Shown one piece after another: positions 55,126-63,868 of a stretch of 64,000 nt of DNA. Position 1 is the stretch's first letter, and the number at the start of each line of letters is the position of its first letter. The translations under genes were made by a program, and so were the position numbers. Source of the stretch: Alphaproteobacteria bacterium (GTDB taxonomy: Bacteria > Pseudomonadota > Alphaproteobacteria > Micavibrionales > UBA2020); assembly GCA_016124645.1 (NCBI GenBank), contig WGNE01000016.1:1-64000 (forward strand), in the 5' to 3' direction. Below the pieces are notes generated by a model. The model was given only the letters and a program-made list of their open reading frames with translations, was not told the origin of the DNA and did not search any database.

Positions 55126-56949
55126 TTAGGCCTCGTCCCCGTCGGCGTCGTCTTCCGCGGTCTCTTCGTCCTTCTTGGACTTCTTGGCTTTCTTGGGAGC
55201 TTCCTCAGCTTCGTCGGAGGCTTGCGCCCCTTTCTTCTGAAGAGCCGCGCCCAGGATGTCGCCAAGGCTCGCGCCCGAGTCGGAGGAACCGTATTCGGCC
55301 ATGGCCTTCTTGTCCTCGTCGATCTCGCGCTGCTTGATGGAGAGTTCCAGCTTGCGGCCGGAGCGGTCCACCTTGGTGACTTTCGCATCCACCTTCTCGC
55401 CCACGGCGAAGCGGTCGGGGCGTTGCTCCGAACGTTCGCGCGACAGGTCGCTCTTGCGGATGAAGCCGTGGATGCCGTCGTTGACGGAAACCTCGATGCC
55501 CTTGTCGGTCACCGCGGTCACCGTGCAGGTGACGATCGCGCCCTTGCCAAGGCCGCCCAGCGCGTCCGCGAAGGGATCGCTGTCCAGCTGCTTGATGCCG
55601 AGGGAGACGCGCTCCTTGTCGGCATCGATCTCGAGGATCTTGACCTTGACCATGTCGCCTTTCTTGTAGTTCTTGATCGCGTCCTCGCCGGACTCGCTCC
55701 AGGAAAGGTCGGACATGTGGACCATGCCGTCGATCTGGTCGCCGACGCCGACGAAAAGGCCGAACTCGGTGACGTTGCGGATCTCGCCTTCCAGCACGGT
55801 GCCGGGCTTGAAATCGACGGCGAATTTGTCCCACGGGTTCTCCGTGCACTGCTTCAGGCCGAGGCTGATGCGGCGCTTGGTGAGATCGACGTCGAGAACC
55901 TGCACTTCCACTTCCTGGCTGGTCGAGACGATCTTGCCGGGGTGGACGTTCTTCTTGGTCCAGGACATTTCCGAGACGTGGACGAGGCCTTCGATGCCCT
56001 CGGCCAGCTCGACGAACGCGCCGTAGTCCGCGATGTTGGTGACGCGGCCGGTGTAGCGCTGGCCGACGATGAACTTGCCGTCAACCTCTTCCCACGGGTC
56101 GCTTTCCAGCTGCTTCATGCCGAGGCTGATGCGCTGGCTTTCCTCGTTGAAGCGGATGATCTTCACGTTCACGGTCTGGCCGACGGAAAGCACTTCGGTG
56201 GGGTGGTTGATGCGCTTCCACGAGATGTCGGTCACGTGCAGCAACCCGTCCACGCCGCCGAGGTCGATGAAGGCGCCGTAGTCGGTGATGTTCTTGACCA
56301 CGCCTTGCAGCTCCTGGCCTTCCTTCAGGTTGGAAACCAGTTCCGAGCGGGCCTCGGCGCGGCTTTCTTCCAGAACGGCGCGGCGCGAGACGACGATGTT
56401 GCCGCGCGCGCGGTCCATTTTCAGGATCAGGAAGGGCTGCGGGGTGCCGAACAGCGGGGAGATGTCGCGCACGGGGCGGATATCCACCTGCGAGCCGGGC
56501 AGGAAGGCCACGGCGCCGTTGAGATCGACCGTGAAGCCGCCCTTGACGCGGCCGAAGATGACGCCGGTGACGCGTTCGTTGGCCTTGTGCTGCTTTTCCA
56601 GCTGGACCCAGCTTTCCTCGCGGCGGGCTTTCTCGCGCGAGAGAACGGCTTCGCCGTCCTTGTTTTCCATGCGTTCGACATAGACTTCGACCTTGTCGCC
56701 CATCTTGATCTCGGCGCGCGCGCCGGCGGCGCCGAATTCGCGCAGGGGAACGCGGCCTTCGGATTTCAGGCCGACGTCGAGGGTGACGAAGTCGTCGTCG
56801 AGGCCGACGACGGTGCCTTCGACGACGGCGCCTTCGAAGGATTTGATATCCTTCAGGGTCTCGTCGAGCATGTTTTCGAAGCTGTCGCTTTCGCCCGTGA
56901 TCTCTTTCACGGAAATATCATCGATAATTTTTGCGGCTACTTTTGCCAT
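55126..56949 (-). CDS. rpsA: 30S ribosomal protein S1
   Basis: 607 residues from ATG 56949. Binds mRNA at the ribosome during initiation. Six S1 (OB-fold) domains; repeated core elements include GLLHVTDISWKRINHP, GLVHVSEMSWTKKN and GMVHMSDLSWSESGED. The N-terminus has the S1-typical DSFENMLDETLKDIKSFEGAVVEGTV. The C-terminal tail of about 40 residues is charged (PKKAKKSKKDEETAED). The frame stays open upstream to 57096 but those residues are not S1-like. The cmk-rpsA order is the standard proteobacterial one. Confidence 0.97.
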   Translation of the reverse strand: MAKVAAKIIDDISVKEITGESDSFENMLDETLKDIKSFEGAVVEGTVVGLDDDFVTLDVGLKSEGRVPLREFGAAGARAEIKMGDKVEVYVERMENKDGEAVLSREKARREESWVQLEKQHKANERVTGVIFGRVKGGFTVDLNGAVAFLPGSQVDIRPVRDISPLFGTPQPFLILKMDRARGNIVVSRRAVLEESRAEARSELVSNLKEGQELQGVVKNITDYGAFIDLGGVDGLLHVTDISWKRINHPTEVLSVGQTVNVKIIRFNEESQRISLGMKQLESDPWEEVDGKFIVGQRYTGRVTNIADYGAFVELAEGIEGLVHVSEMSWTKKNVHPGKIVSTSQEVEVQVLDVDLTKRRISLGLKQCTENPWDKFAVDFKPGTVLEGEIRNVTEFGLFVGVGDQIDGMVHMSDLSWSESGEDAIKNYKKGDMVKVKILEIDADKERVSLGIKQLDSDPFADALGGLGKGAIVTCTVTAVTDKGIEVSVNDGIHGFIRKSDLSRERSEQRPDRFAVGEKVDAKVTKVDRSGRKLELSIKQREIDEDKKAMAEYGSSDSGASLGDILGAALQKKGAQASDEAEEAPKKAKKSKKDEETAEDDADGDEA

Positions 56950-57198
56950 GGGTAGGTTCTCACTTTCGTCAGGCATGCCGCATCCGGTCATTGCGGGGCG
57001 GTCATGCGCTGTTTTGTAAAATACGGAAAGGGGGCTGCCATGCGGCACCCGGGCCCCGGTTCCGTTGACTGCAAGTGATAGGGGGGATGGGGGCAAGAGT
57101 CAACCTGAATCAGGCCCGAAACGGCCTGAAAGAGGCTGAAAACACAGGAAAACTTCTAAAAACGGGGGTAAAACGGGCGAAAAGGGGGAAAAACGGCC

Positions 57199-58014
57199 TC
57201 AGACCGCCATTTTTTCGGCCTTGGTCGCGGCCGCGCCGCCGCTGCCGCCGCCCGAAGACGAACCCGCCGTACCGGCGGTTTCCGCCGTCTCGGCGAGGAA
57301 CTGGGCGCGGATGACGCCGATCGCCTCTTCCAGCGTTTCGGCGGGGGTGAGGCCCGTGGTGTCGAGGATATAGGCGTCATCGGCCGCCAGCGTGGGGGCG
57401 ATGCTGCGGGTCTGGTCGCGCTGGTCGCGGCGCTTGATGTCTTCCAGCACGGTCTCGAAACTGGTGGTCTCGAAGCCCTGCTGCAGCTCGATGAAGCGGC
57501 GGCGGGCGCGCTCATCGACCGAAGCGGTGATGAAGAACTTGATGTCGGCGTCAGGGCAGACCACGGAGCCGATGTCGCGCCCGTCCAGCACCGCGCCGCC
57601 GACGTAGCCGGGCGGGTTGACGGCGAAGGCGCGCTGGTATTCCAGCAGGGCCTGGCGTACTTGCGGCAGGGCGGCGACCTTGGAGGCGCCTTCGGAAACT
57701 TCGGGGGTGCGCAGCAGGGGGTTGGACAAAAGCTCGGGCGTCAGGTTGCGCTTGATGATGTTGATGGCGGGCTCCACATCCGTCCATTGCGCGGGGTCGC
57801 CGCCGATTTCAAGGGTCGCCATGGCGACGGCGCGGTAGAGCGCGCCCGTGTCGAGATAGGCATAGCCGAGACGGTCGGCGAGGCGCTTGGCGAGCGTGCC
57901 CTTGCCCGAAGCGGCGGGGCCGTCCACCGCGATCACGATGCGACGCGCGCCGGGCACGGCATCCGTATTGGAGGAGGGCAGGAAATCGGTTTTGCGGAAA
58001 CTGATGATGGACAT
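57199..58014 (-). CDS. cmk: Cytidylate kinase
   Basis: 271 residues. Phosphorylates CMP and dCMP. P-loop IAVDGPAASGKGTLAKRLA, then YAYLDTGALYRAVA, GAVLDGRDIGSVVCPDADIKFFITA, and the lid region RDQRDQTRSIAPTLAADDAYILDTTGL. The last 30 residues are a Gly/Ala/Ser tail. Usually preceded by aroA; here aroA lies 1.4 kb upstream, split off by two plus-strand genes. Confidence 0.96.
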   Translation of the reverse strand: MSIISFRKTDFLPSSNTDAVPGARRIVIAVDGPAASGKGTLAKRLADRLGYAYLDTGALYRAVAMATLEIGGDPAQWTDVEPAINIIKRNLTPELLSNPLLRTPEVSEGASKVAALPQVRQALLEYQRAFAVNPPGYVGGAVLDGRDIGSVVCPDADIKFFITASVDERARRRFIELQQGFETTSFETVLEDIKRRDQRDQTRSIAPTLAADDAYILDTTGLTPAETLEEAIGVIRAQFLAETAETAGTAGSSSGGGSGGAAATKAEKMAV

Positions 58015-58080
58015 GTGAAGATACCCCCGAAATACGCGCTGCTTTACTGTGATGTCCCGTGCAAAATAGCAAAAACAAAC

Positions 58081-58108
58081 GTTAATAATCCATTACTTAA
58101 TTATTAAC
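58081..58108. promoter_or_regulatory. AT-rich inverted repeat in the cmk-kinase intergenic region
   Basis: GTTAATAAT and ATTATTAAC, perfect 9-bp arms around 10 nt, in an AT-rich stretch (58070-58165) between divergent genes cmk and the P-loop kinase gene. Could be an operator. Otherwise 58015-58362 holds no gene; the open frame starting at 58171 has no ribosome-binding site until about 58350. Confidence 0.6.
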
Positions 58109-58362
58109 ATAATATTAAAAAAGGAACAAGATGAAAAATAAGTATTTGTAATTAAAGCGTAAATCAGGACGTGGGGACGGCAAAAGTTAACGATTTTTCC
58201 CGGAACCCGTCACGAATCGCCGCGCGGGCGGGATTTCGCGGGATGCAGGCTTTTCGTAAATTGACAGGGCGTGCTCTTTTCTATAATTGTCTTTTTCATC
58301 CGTTTTTCATGCCGCCGCGCCCTCAAGTACGAGGGGACGGCTTTTCAATGAAAGGTTTTTTC

Positions 58363-59001
58363 ATGCCCCGGCAAGACGCCCCCGAACACAACACGGCCAA
58401 AAACGATAACGTCAAAAATGGCAAGGGCCGCCTCATCCTCGTCAGCGGCTTGTCCGGCGCGGGCAAATCGACGCTGGCGCGCAGCCTTGCGGCGGCGCTG
58501 CCGGACGCCGTGCTGCTCGACAGCGACGTGATGCGCAAGGAGCTTTACGGCGTGCCCCCGACGCAGAAACTGCCCGAGGAAGCCTATGCCTGGGAATTCA
58601 CCAAAAAGCTCATCGCCGAAACCGAGCGCCGCATCGCGCAAGCCGTGGGCGAAGGCAAGACCGTGGTGCAGACCGTCGTCCTCGTGCGCGAGGAGCAGCG
58701 CGAAAGGCAGGAGGAATTCGCCCGTTCCCTCGGCGCGGATTTTCAGGGGCTCTGGCTGCAGGCCGAGGTCGCCACGCTTTTCAAGCGCGTGAGCGCGCGC
58801 AAGAACGACGCTTCGGATGCGGGGGTCGAGATGGTGGAACGCCAGTCCGACGGTTTTTCCGGTTCCTTCGGCGGCTCATGGGCCGTGCTGGATGCCGCAG
58901 GCACGCCGGACGAGGTGCTGCAGCAGGCGCTGGACGTCGTTTCCCCCGTCAAAAAACCCGTGCAAAAAACGCCCAAAACCGCCGGCCCTTCCTCCCCGTA
59001 A
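58363..59001 (+). CDS. P-loop kinase of the AAA/zeta-toxin/APS-kinase type
   Basis: 212 residues from ATG 58363 (AAAGG 7 nt upstream); ATG 58348 is an alternative. Walker A in LILVSGLSGAGKSTLARSLA, then DAVLLDSDVMRKELYGVP, which resembles the bacterial AAA_33 kinase group (gluconate-kinase or YeaG-neighbour type). Substrate unknown. A Pro/Lys-rich tail ends the protein. It stands on the plus strand between cmk and aroA, both on the minus strand, interrupting their usual adjacency. Confidence 0.85.
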   Translation: MPRQDAPEHNTAKNDNVKNGKGRLILVSGLSGAGKSTLARSLAAALPDAVLLDSDVMRKELYGVPPTQKLPEEAYAWEFTKKLIAETERRIAQAVGEGKTVVQTVVLVREEQRERQEEFARSLGADFQGLWLQAEVATLFKRVSARKNDASDAGVEMVERQSDGFSGSFGGSWAVLDAAGTPDEVLQQALDVVSPVKKPVQKTPKTAGPSSP

Positions 59002-59098
59002 GGGTTCGACTTGTATCTATTACAAACAGGCTTCGCACCGCGCACGCCCGAAAAGTGGTAGAATATAAGGAAGATCAGGCTTTTCATCAGGGGGAGAG

Positions 59099-59404
59099 AT
59101 GGAACAGCAGGCCAGGCCGCATCTGAAACCCTATCTTTGGGCCGCCGTGTTTTCCGGCGGGGTCATCGGCCTTGCGCTGTTCTGGTTTTTGCGCGCGGGC
59201 GACAAGGCGGTCTTCGCCAGTATCCTCTACAGCACCGTCGCCCTCTTTCTTTCCGGCTTGCTTGTCTTTTTCGCCGGGGTTTTCACGAAGGGCGCGGCGC
59301 GCGAGAAATACCGCCGGCTCGGCATCGGCCTCATGGTCGCGGCGGCCATGCCCTTTCCGGTCGCGTGGTTCATCGCGCAGGCGGGGTTTTTCCTCTCGCG
59401 GTGA
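59099..59404 (+). CDS. Small three-helix membrane protein
   Basis: 101 residues. Hydrophobic helices at about 12-32 (LWAAVFSGGVIGLALFWFL), 38-62 (FASILYSTVALFLSGLLVFFAG) and 76-97 (LGIGLMVAAAMPFPVAWFIA). GGGGGAGA precedes the ATG by about 5 nt. No family recognised. It ends 6 nt before the convergent aroA stop. Confidence 0.75.
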   Translation: MEQQARPHLKPYLWAAVFSGGVIGLALFWFLRAGDKAVFASILYSTVALFLSGLLVFFAGVFTKGAAREKYRRLGIGLMVAAAMPFPVAWFIAQAGFFLSR

Positions 59405-59410
59405 AAAGGC

Positions 59411-60751
59411 TCAGGCAGGCTCTTGCAGTTGCGCGCCCAGCGCGTTCATCAACGCCGCGAAGTTCGGGAAGCTGGTGGCGATGGGTTCGGCGTCGTCCAC
59501 CATCACCGGCTCGCGCGTCGCCATGCCCATGACGAGGAAGCTCATGGCGATGCGGTGGTCGAGCCCGGTCTCGATGCCGCAGCCGCCCGCGGGTTTCTCC
59601 TTGCCCGCCGTGCCGTGGACCGTCAAATCGTCCTCCCCCATCTCCGCCAGCACGCCCGCGGCGGTGAGGCCTTTCGCGATGGCCAGCAGCCGGTCGCTTT
59701 CCTTCACGCGCAGTTCGGCGAGGTCGGACATATGGGTGTTGCCCTCCGCGAAGCTGGCGGCGACGGATAAAATCGGAAACTCGTCGATCATCGAGGGCAC
59801 GCGCGCGGGCGGCACGGTCACGCCTTTCAACGCGCTGGAGCGCGCGCGGATATCCGCCACCGGCTCGCCCGAAACTTCGCGGAAATTCTCGAAGGCCAGA
59901 TCCGCGCCCATTTCCTTCAGCGTGTCGTAAAGCCCGGTGCGCGCGGGATTGACCAGCACATTGGGCGCCAGTACGTCCGATTCCGGCGTGATGAGCGCGG
60001 CCACGACGATGAAAGCGGCGGAGCTGGGGTCCGCCGGCACCGCGATGTCCTGCGCGGTCAGTTTCGGGAACCCCTCCAGTGTGATGGCGTTGCAGCCCTC
60101 CGGCGTTTTTTGCGTGTCGATTTTTGCGCCGAAATAGGCCAGCAGCCGCTCCGTATGGTCGCGGGTGGGCTTGTGTTCGATGACGGTGGTCTTGCCTTCC
60201 GCATGCAGGCCCGCCAGAAGAATGGCGGATTTCACCTGCGCCGAGGCGACGGGCAATGTGTATTCGATGCCGCGCAGCTTCGCGCCACCCGTGATGCGGA
60301 TGGGCATCTTGTCGCCGTTGGTCGCCTCGAACTGGCCGCCCATTTGCGAGAGCGGCTTGATGACCCGCCCCATCGGGCGGCGGCTCAGGGAATCGTCCCC
60401 CGTGAAGGTGACGGTGAGCGGATAGCCCGACACGACGCCCATCAACAACCGCGCCGAGGTGCCGCTGTTGCCGAGATAGACGGTATTGCGCGGGCTTTGC
60501 AGCGGCGCGTCCCCCATGCCGGTGATGCGCCACGCGCCGCCGGGCGCTGAAGGCCGCTCGATCTTCGCGCCCATGGCTTCGAGCGCGCCCGCGGTGCAGA
60601 TGACGTCCTCCCCCTCCAGCAAACCGGTCACGGTGGTGACGCCATGCGCCAGCGCGCCGAACATCAGCGAGCGGTGGGAGATGGATTTGTCGCCCGGCAC
60701 GCGGGCCTGCCCCTTCAGCCCGGGCGCGGGGCGGGATACGAGACTTGTCAT
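59411..60751 (-). CDS. aroA: 3-phosphoshikimate 1-carboxyvinyltransferase (EPSP synthase)
   Basis: 446 residues from ATG 60751; an in-frame ATG at 60769 would add 6. Sixth step of the shikimate pathway. Seen: GDKSISHRSLMFGALAHG, the LGNSGTSARLLMGVVSG motif, DSLSRRPMGRVIKPLSQMGG, and C-terminal DHRIAMSFLVMGMA. LGNSGTSAR suits the class II enzymes. The gene is followed at the 3' side by the convergent membrane protein gene with only 6 nt between. Confidence 0.97.
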   Translation of the reverse strand: MTSLVSRPAPGLKGQARVPGDKSISHRSLMFGALAHGVTTVTGLLEGEDVICTAGALEAMGAKIERPSAPGGAWRITGMGDAPLQSPRNTVYLGNSGTSARLLMGVVSGYPLTVTFTGDDSLSRRPMGRVIKPLSQMGGQFEATNGDKMPIRITGGAKLRGIEYTLPVASAQVKSAILLAGLHAEGKTTVIEHKPTRDHTERLLAYFGAKIDTQKTPEGCNAITLEGFPKLTAQDIAVPADPSSAAFIVVAALITPESDVLAPNVLVNPARTGLYDTLKEMGADLAFENFREVSGEPVADIRARSSALKGVTVPPARVPSMIDEFPILSVAASFAEGNTHMSDLAELRVKESDRLLAIAKGLTAAGVLAEMGEDDLTVHGTAGKEKPAGGCGIETGLDHRIAMSFLVMGMATREPVMVDDAEPIATSFPNFAALMNALGAQLQEPA

Positions 60752-60802
60752 GCCGCCATCATAGCCCAAGCCGGGGCGGGCGCGCCAGAGGCGCGAGGCG
60801 AC

Positions 60803-61144
60803 CTAGCGCCTGTAAATGATGTCCTGCGCCCAGCCCTTGATCTTTTTTCCGGCGGCGGCGACGGGACCGCGCGTCTTGTCCAGCCGCGCCTTGGTTTCGT
60901 CGTTGGTCTCGATGCGGGCGACGAAGGGCAGGGCCAGCAGCTTGCCGCGCAGGCTGTCCGTCAGCGTGCCGCTCATGTTCCAGGCCTGCGGGCGGCCGGA
61001 TATGCCGGCGACGAGATCCTTCGGCGCTTCCTCGTGCACGACTTGTTCGACTTTTTCGCGGCATTCCTCGTTGTAGCGCGCGGCCGCGCCGGTGAAAATG
61101 CGGCGCAGGCCCGCGCTCTTGAAATGAACCGTATAGCCTTCCAT
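60803..61144 (-). CDS. Orphan small protein upstream of aroA
   Basis: 113 residues, all polar or mixed; no signal peptide. Helical segments YNEECREKVEQVVHEEAPKDL and ETNDETKARLDKTRG. It begins VHFKSAGLRRIFTG and ends WAQDIIYRR. No domain recognised. GGAAG lies about 8 nt upstream of the ATG. It ends 52 nt before the aroA start, so it may share a transcript with aroA. Confidence 0.65.
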   Translation of the reverse strand: MEGYTVHFKSAGLRRIFTGAAARYNEECREKVEQVVHEEAPKDLVAGISGRPQAWNMSGTLTDSLRGKLLALPFVARIETNDETKARLDKTRGPVAAAGKKIKGWAQDIIYRR

Positions 61145-61483
61145 GTGGTTGCTTCCTTATAAGAAAACGACGTGCGTGCGCGGAAAACGCCCCGCGTTCG
61201 GGCCGGTGTTGTTGTTCGATGTATGTCGGGGAGTTGTGCCGGTTTGCGCCATGTGCCTTGTCCTTGCGAAAGCAGCCGCCGTCAAGACAAGCGGTGAACC
61301 ATTCACCTTATCCGCGGGGCTGTTTTTGCAGGTTGTGCCGGTTGAGATGACAGGGCGTGAAACCAGAATTGGGAAAACCGCCCGGTCCCGTTCATGCACA
61401 TTGCATATGCATTTTATAGACGATTCTCGATAGTTATGTCAAGCGAAACAGCGGACGGCTTGAGAAGCGGGGGGGAAGGGAAG
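61145..61483. other. Intergenic region with promoter and long leader of the 60803 gene
   Basis: 339 nt. The promoter at 61413-61442 points to the minus strand, giving a leader of about 260 nt before ATG 61144. The leader contains the inverted repeat GGTGAA-CCA-TTCACC (61293-61307) and an 80-codon open frame without a ribosome-binding site, which I do not call. It might carry a regulatory RNA structure; no known riboswitch was recognised. Confidence 0.5.
61413..61442 (-). promoter_or_regulatory. Promoter of the 60803-61144 gene
   Basis: Minus strand TTGACA, 18-nt spacer, TATAAA. Extended -35: TTGACATAAC. Confidence 0.75.
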
Positions 61484-63706
61484 TCACGCCTTGTTCGCGC
61501 CCTCGACGACGGAGAGCTTGGATTTCTTCGCGTGCTCGCGGAAATGCTCGACGACGAATTCCTCGAACTTGTCGGCGGGCAGGGGCTTGGTGTACTTGAA
61601 GCCCTGCACCTCGTCGCAGCCTTCTTCCTTCAGGAAGTCCTCGTGCTCGACGGTCTCCACGCCTTCCGCGATGACCTTCAGGTTCAGGCTGTGGCCGAGG
61701 CTGATGATGGTCTTGGTGATCATCCGGTCGTCCTGGTTGACCAGCGCGTTGCGGATGAAGCTCTGGTCGATCTTCAGGCGGTCGATGGGGAACTGGCGCA
61801 GGTAGCTCAGAGAAGAATAGCCCGTGCCGAAATCGTCGATCGCCAGCTCCACGCCGAGGCGGTGCAGCAGGTTGAGCGTGTCGATCGCCATCTGCATGTT
61901 TTCCATGAACACGCTTTCCGTGACCTCCAGCTCCAGCAGGTGCGGCTGCATCTGGGTTTCTTGCAGCACTTCGCCCACCAGCCCCACGATGTCCGCCTTG
62001 TGGAACTGCACGCCCGAAAGGTTGACGGCGAGGCGGAAGGGCGGCAGCCCTTTTTCCTGCCATTCGCGCCCGGCGGCGCAGGCGGTGCGCAGCACCCATT
62101 CGCCGATCGGCACGATGAGACCCGATTGCTCGGCCACCGGGATGAATTCGGCAGGGGAGACGAAATAGCCGCCGTCGCGGCTGTTGTCGGGCAGCCACCA
62201 GCGCAAGAGCGCCTCCGCCCCGATGAGCATGCCGGTCTTCAGGTCGAACTGCGGGTGGTAGTAAAGCTGCAGCTGGTTCTGGTCGAGCGCGGCGCGCAGG
62301 TCGCGCAGCAGCTGGAAGCGCTGCTGCACGGCGAGGTCGAAGTCCTGCGAGTAATAACGCACCGTGTCGCGCCCTTCCTCCTTCGCGCGGTTGAGGGCGA
62401 TGTCGGCGTTCTTCATGATCTGCCGCGCCTCCGCCCCGTCGTCCGGGCATTGCGAGACGCCGATGGAGACGCGCACCTGGAAGCGTTCCTGCAAGATGCT
62501 CACCGGCTCGGAAACGGCGGAGAACACGCGATCGACCAGCGCCTCGCTCTCCGGGTATTCGGGGCGCAGCACGGCCATGATGGTGAATTCGTCCGCCGAG
62601 GCGCGGGAGATGACCGCGTCGTCCGGCAAGGCCTTCACGAGGCGCTTGCCGATGGCTTCGAGCAGCTTGTCGCCGAACTCGTGGCCCATGGTGTCGTTGA
62701 TGTCCTTGAAATGGTCGAGATCGACGGACATGACGACGAGGTGGCGGTCTTCCTCCACCACCTTGTGGCGGATGGCGTCGTCCAGCTTCTCGAGGAAATA
62801 GGTGCGGTTGGGCAGGCCCGTCAGCCCGTCGTAATAGGCGAGGCGGTGGATCTTGTCCTCCGCCTGCGAGCGCAGCCTGCGAAGGTTGCTCGCGTTCTGG
62901 CGAATGAGGTCGTTGGCGATGCGCACGGCGATGCCGACCTCGTCGCGGGTTTCGCTCTCAAGCCTTTTCAGGTCCGGCTTCTCGGGGTTCTTGGCGGCGG
63001 AAAGCAGGTTGTCCTGCAAAAGCATGATAGGCTCCAGCAGCCACTTGCCGAGAATGAGCATCAAGACCGCCGTCACGAAGCAGGCGCGCAGCAAAAGCAG
63101 GGTGACGAGCTGCCGGACCTGCGCGTTGGTCATCGTGTCGATCATGCTCGCGTTCATGCGCGCGACGATATAATAGGGCTGGTTCAAATCGTCCGGCGTG
63201 AAGAGAAGGTCGAGATGCATCCCGTTTGGCGAGCGCAGCGCGCTCACCCTTTCCTCCGGGTCCTTCGAGGGCACGAGCGTGGCGAGCTGCCCGAAGCTGG
63301 AAAGCAGCCTGCTGCCCTTGTCATAGACGGAGAATCCCTCGACCGAGGTGCCGGCGAACATGTGCCGCGCCTGCTTGGCGGAAATCGGCGATTTCTGGTC
63401 GCCGGCGTCGTCGTTGATGGCGGCGATGACGGCGGTGCGCGCGATCTGCCGCAGCCCGTTCAGGATGTCGCCCCGGTAGGTCTGGATGGTGAAGAACATC
63501 ATCGCGCCCTGCACGATGATCAGGGTGGCGAAGACGGTGAGCGCGATGCGCCAGCTGATGCGCGAACGCCAGATATGCGCCCGGCCGATTTTCGGCTGCG
63601 TGGGCGATGCGCCCTCCCAAGCGACCTGCGCATGGTACGCGTCGCTTGCGACGGCAGGGTCTTTCGTGCCCGAAGGCGCCCCTGCGCTGTCTTGCCGGTC
63701 TGTCAA
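61484..63706 (-). CDS. GGDEF-EAL protein, probable c-di-GMP phosphodiesterase
   Basis: 740 residues from TTG 63706 with GGGGGAGA upstream. Two membrane helices (about 55-80 and 205-230) enclose a periplasmic sensor, then a HAMP-like linker, GGDEF domain (about 290-450) and EAL domain (about 460-725). The GGDEF motif is degenerate: RASADEF in place of RxGGDEF, so cyclase activity is unlikely. The EAL domain looks intact: IGAEALLRWW, then NLSGVQFHKADIV, ELEVTES, and AIDDFGTGYSSLSYL. It probably hydrolyses c-di-GMP, opposing the cyclase at 43958. Confidence 0.93.
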   Translation of the reverse strand: MTDRQDSAGAPSGTKDPAVASDAYHAQVAWEGASPTQPKIGRAHIWRSRISWRIALTVFATLIIVQGAMMFFTIQTYRGDILNGLRQIARTAVIAAINDDAGDQKSPISAKQARHMFAGTSVEGFSVYDKGSRLLSSFGQLATLVPSKDPEERVSALRSPNGMHLDLLFTPDDLNQPYYIVARMNASMIDTMTNAQVRQLVTLLLLRACFVTAVLMLILGKWLLEPIMLLQDNLLSAAKNPEKPDLKRLESETRDEVGIAVRIANDLIRQNASNLRRLRSQAEDKIHRLAYYDGLTGLPNRTYFLEKLDDAIRHKVVEEDRHLVVMSVDLDHFKDINDTMGHEFGDKLLEAIGKRLVKALPDDAVISRASADEFTIMAVLRPEYPESEALVDRVFSAVSEPVSILQERFQVRVSIGVSQCPDDGAEARQIMKNADIALNRAKEEGRDTVRYYSQDFDLAVQQRFQLLRDLRAALDQNQLQLYYHPQFDLKTGMLIGAEALLRWWLPDNSRDGGYFVSPAEFIPVAEQSGLIVPIGEWVLRTACAAGREWQEKGLPPFRLAVNLSGVQFHKADIVGLVGEVLQETQMQPHLLELEVTESVFMENMQMAIDTLNLLHRLGVELAIDDFGTGYSSLSYLRQFPIDRLKIDQSFIRNALVNQDDRMITKTIISLGHSLNLKVIAEGVETVEHEDFLKEEGCDEVQGFKYTKPLPADKFEEFVVEHFREHAKKSKLSVVEGANKA

Positions 63707-63868
63707 ACGATCTCCCCCCAGGGCCTGTGCCGACCCCTCCCATAGTTAGCTACAATTTTACACAAATTCGTTTAATAATTTATGTAAGTCGCGGCGCTGG
63801 ATTTCACGCTTCGTTAAAAAATGTGAAAACCCCGTATAACCCCTTCATAAAAAAGAATAGATTATTTT

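Noticed and set aside
58171-58362. Longer N-terminus for the P-loop kinase
   Set aside because: The extra 64 codons lack a ribosome-binding site at the first start and do not resemble kinase N-termini.
61157-61399. 80-codon minus-strand frame in the 60803 leader
   Set aside because: No ribosome-binding site, low-complexity composition, and no similarity seen.
61394-63745. 783-codon plus-strand open frame
   Set aside because: Antisense to the GGDEF-EAL gene.
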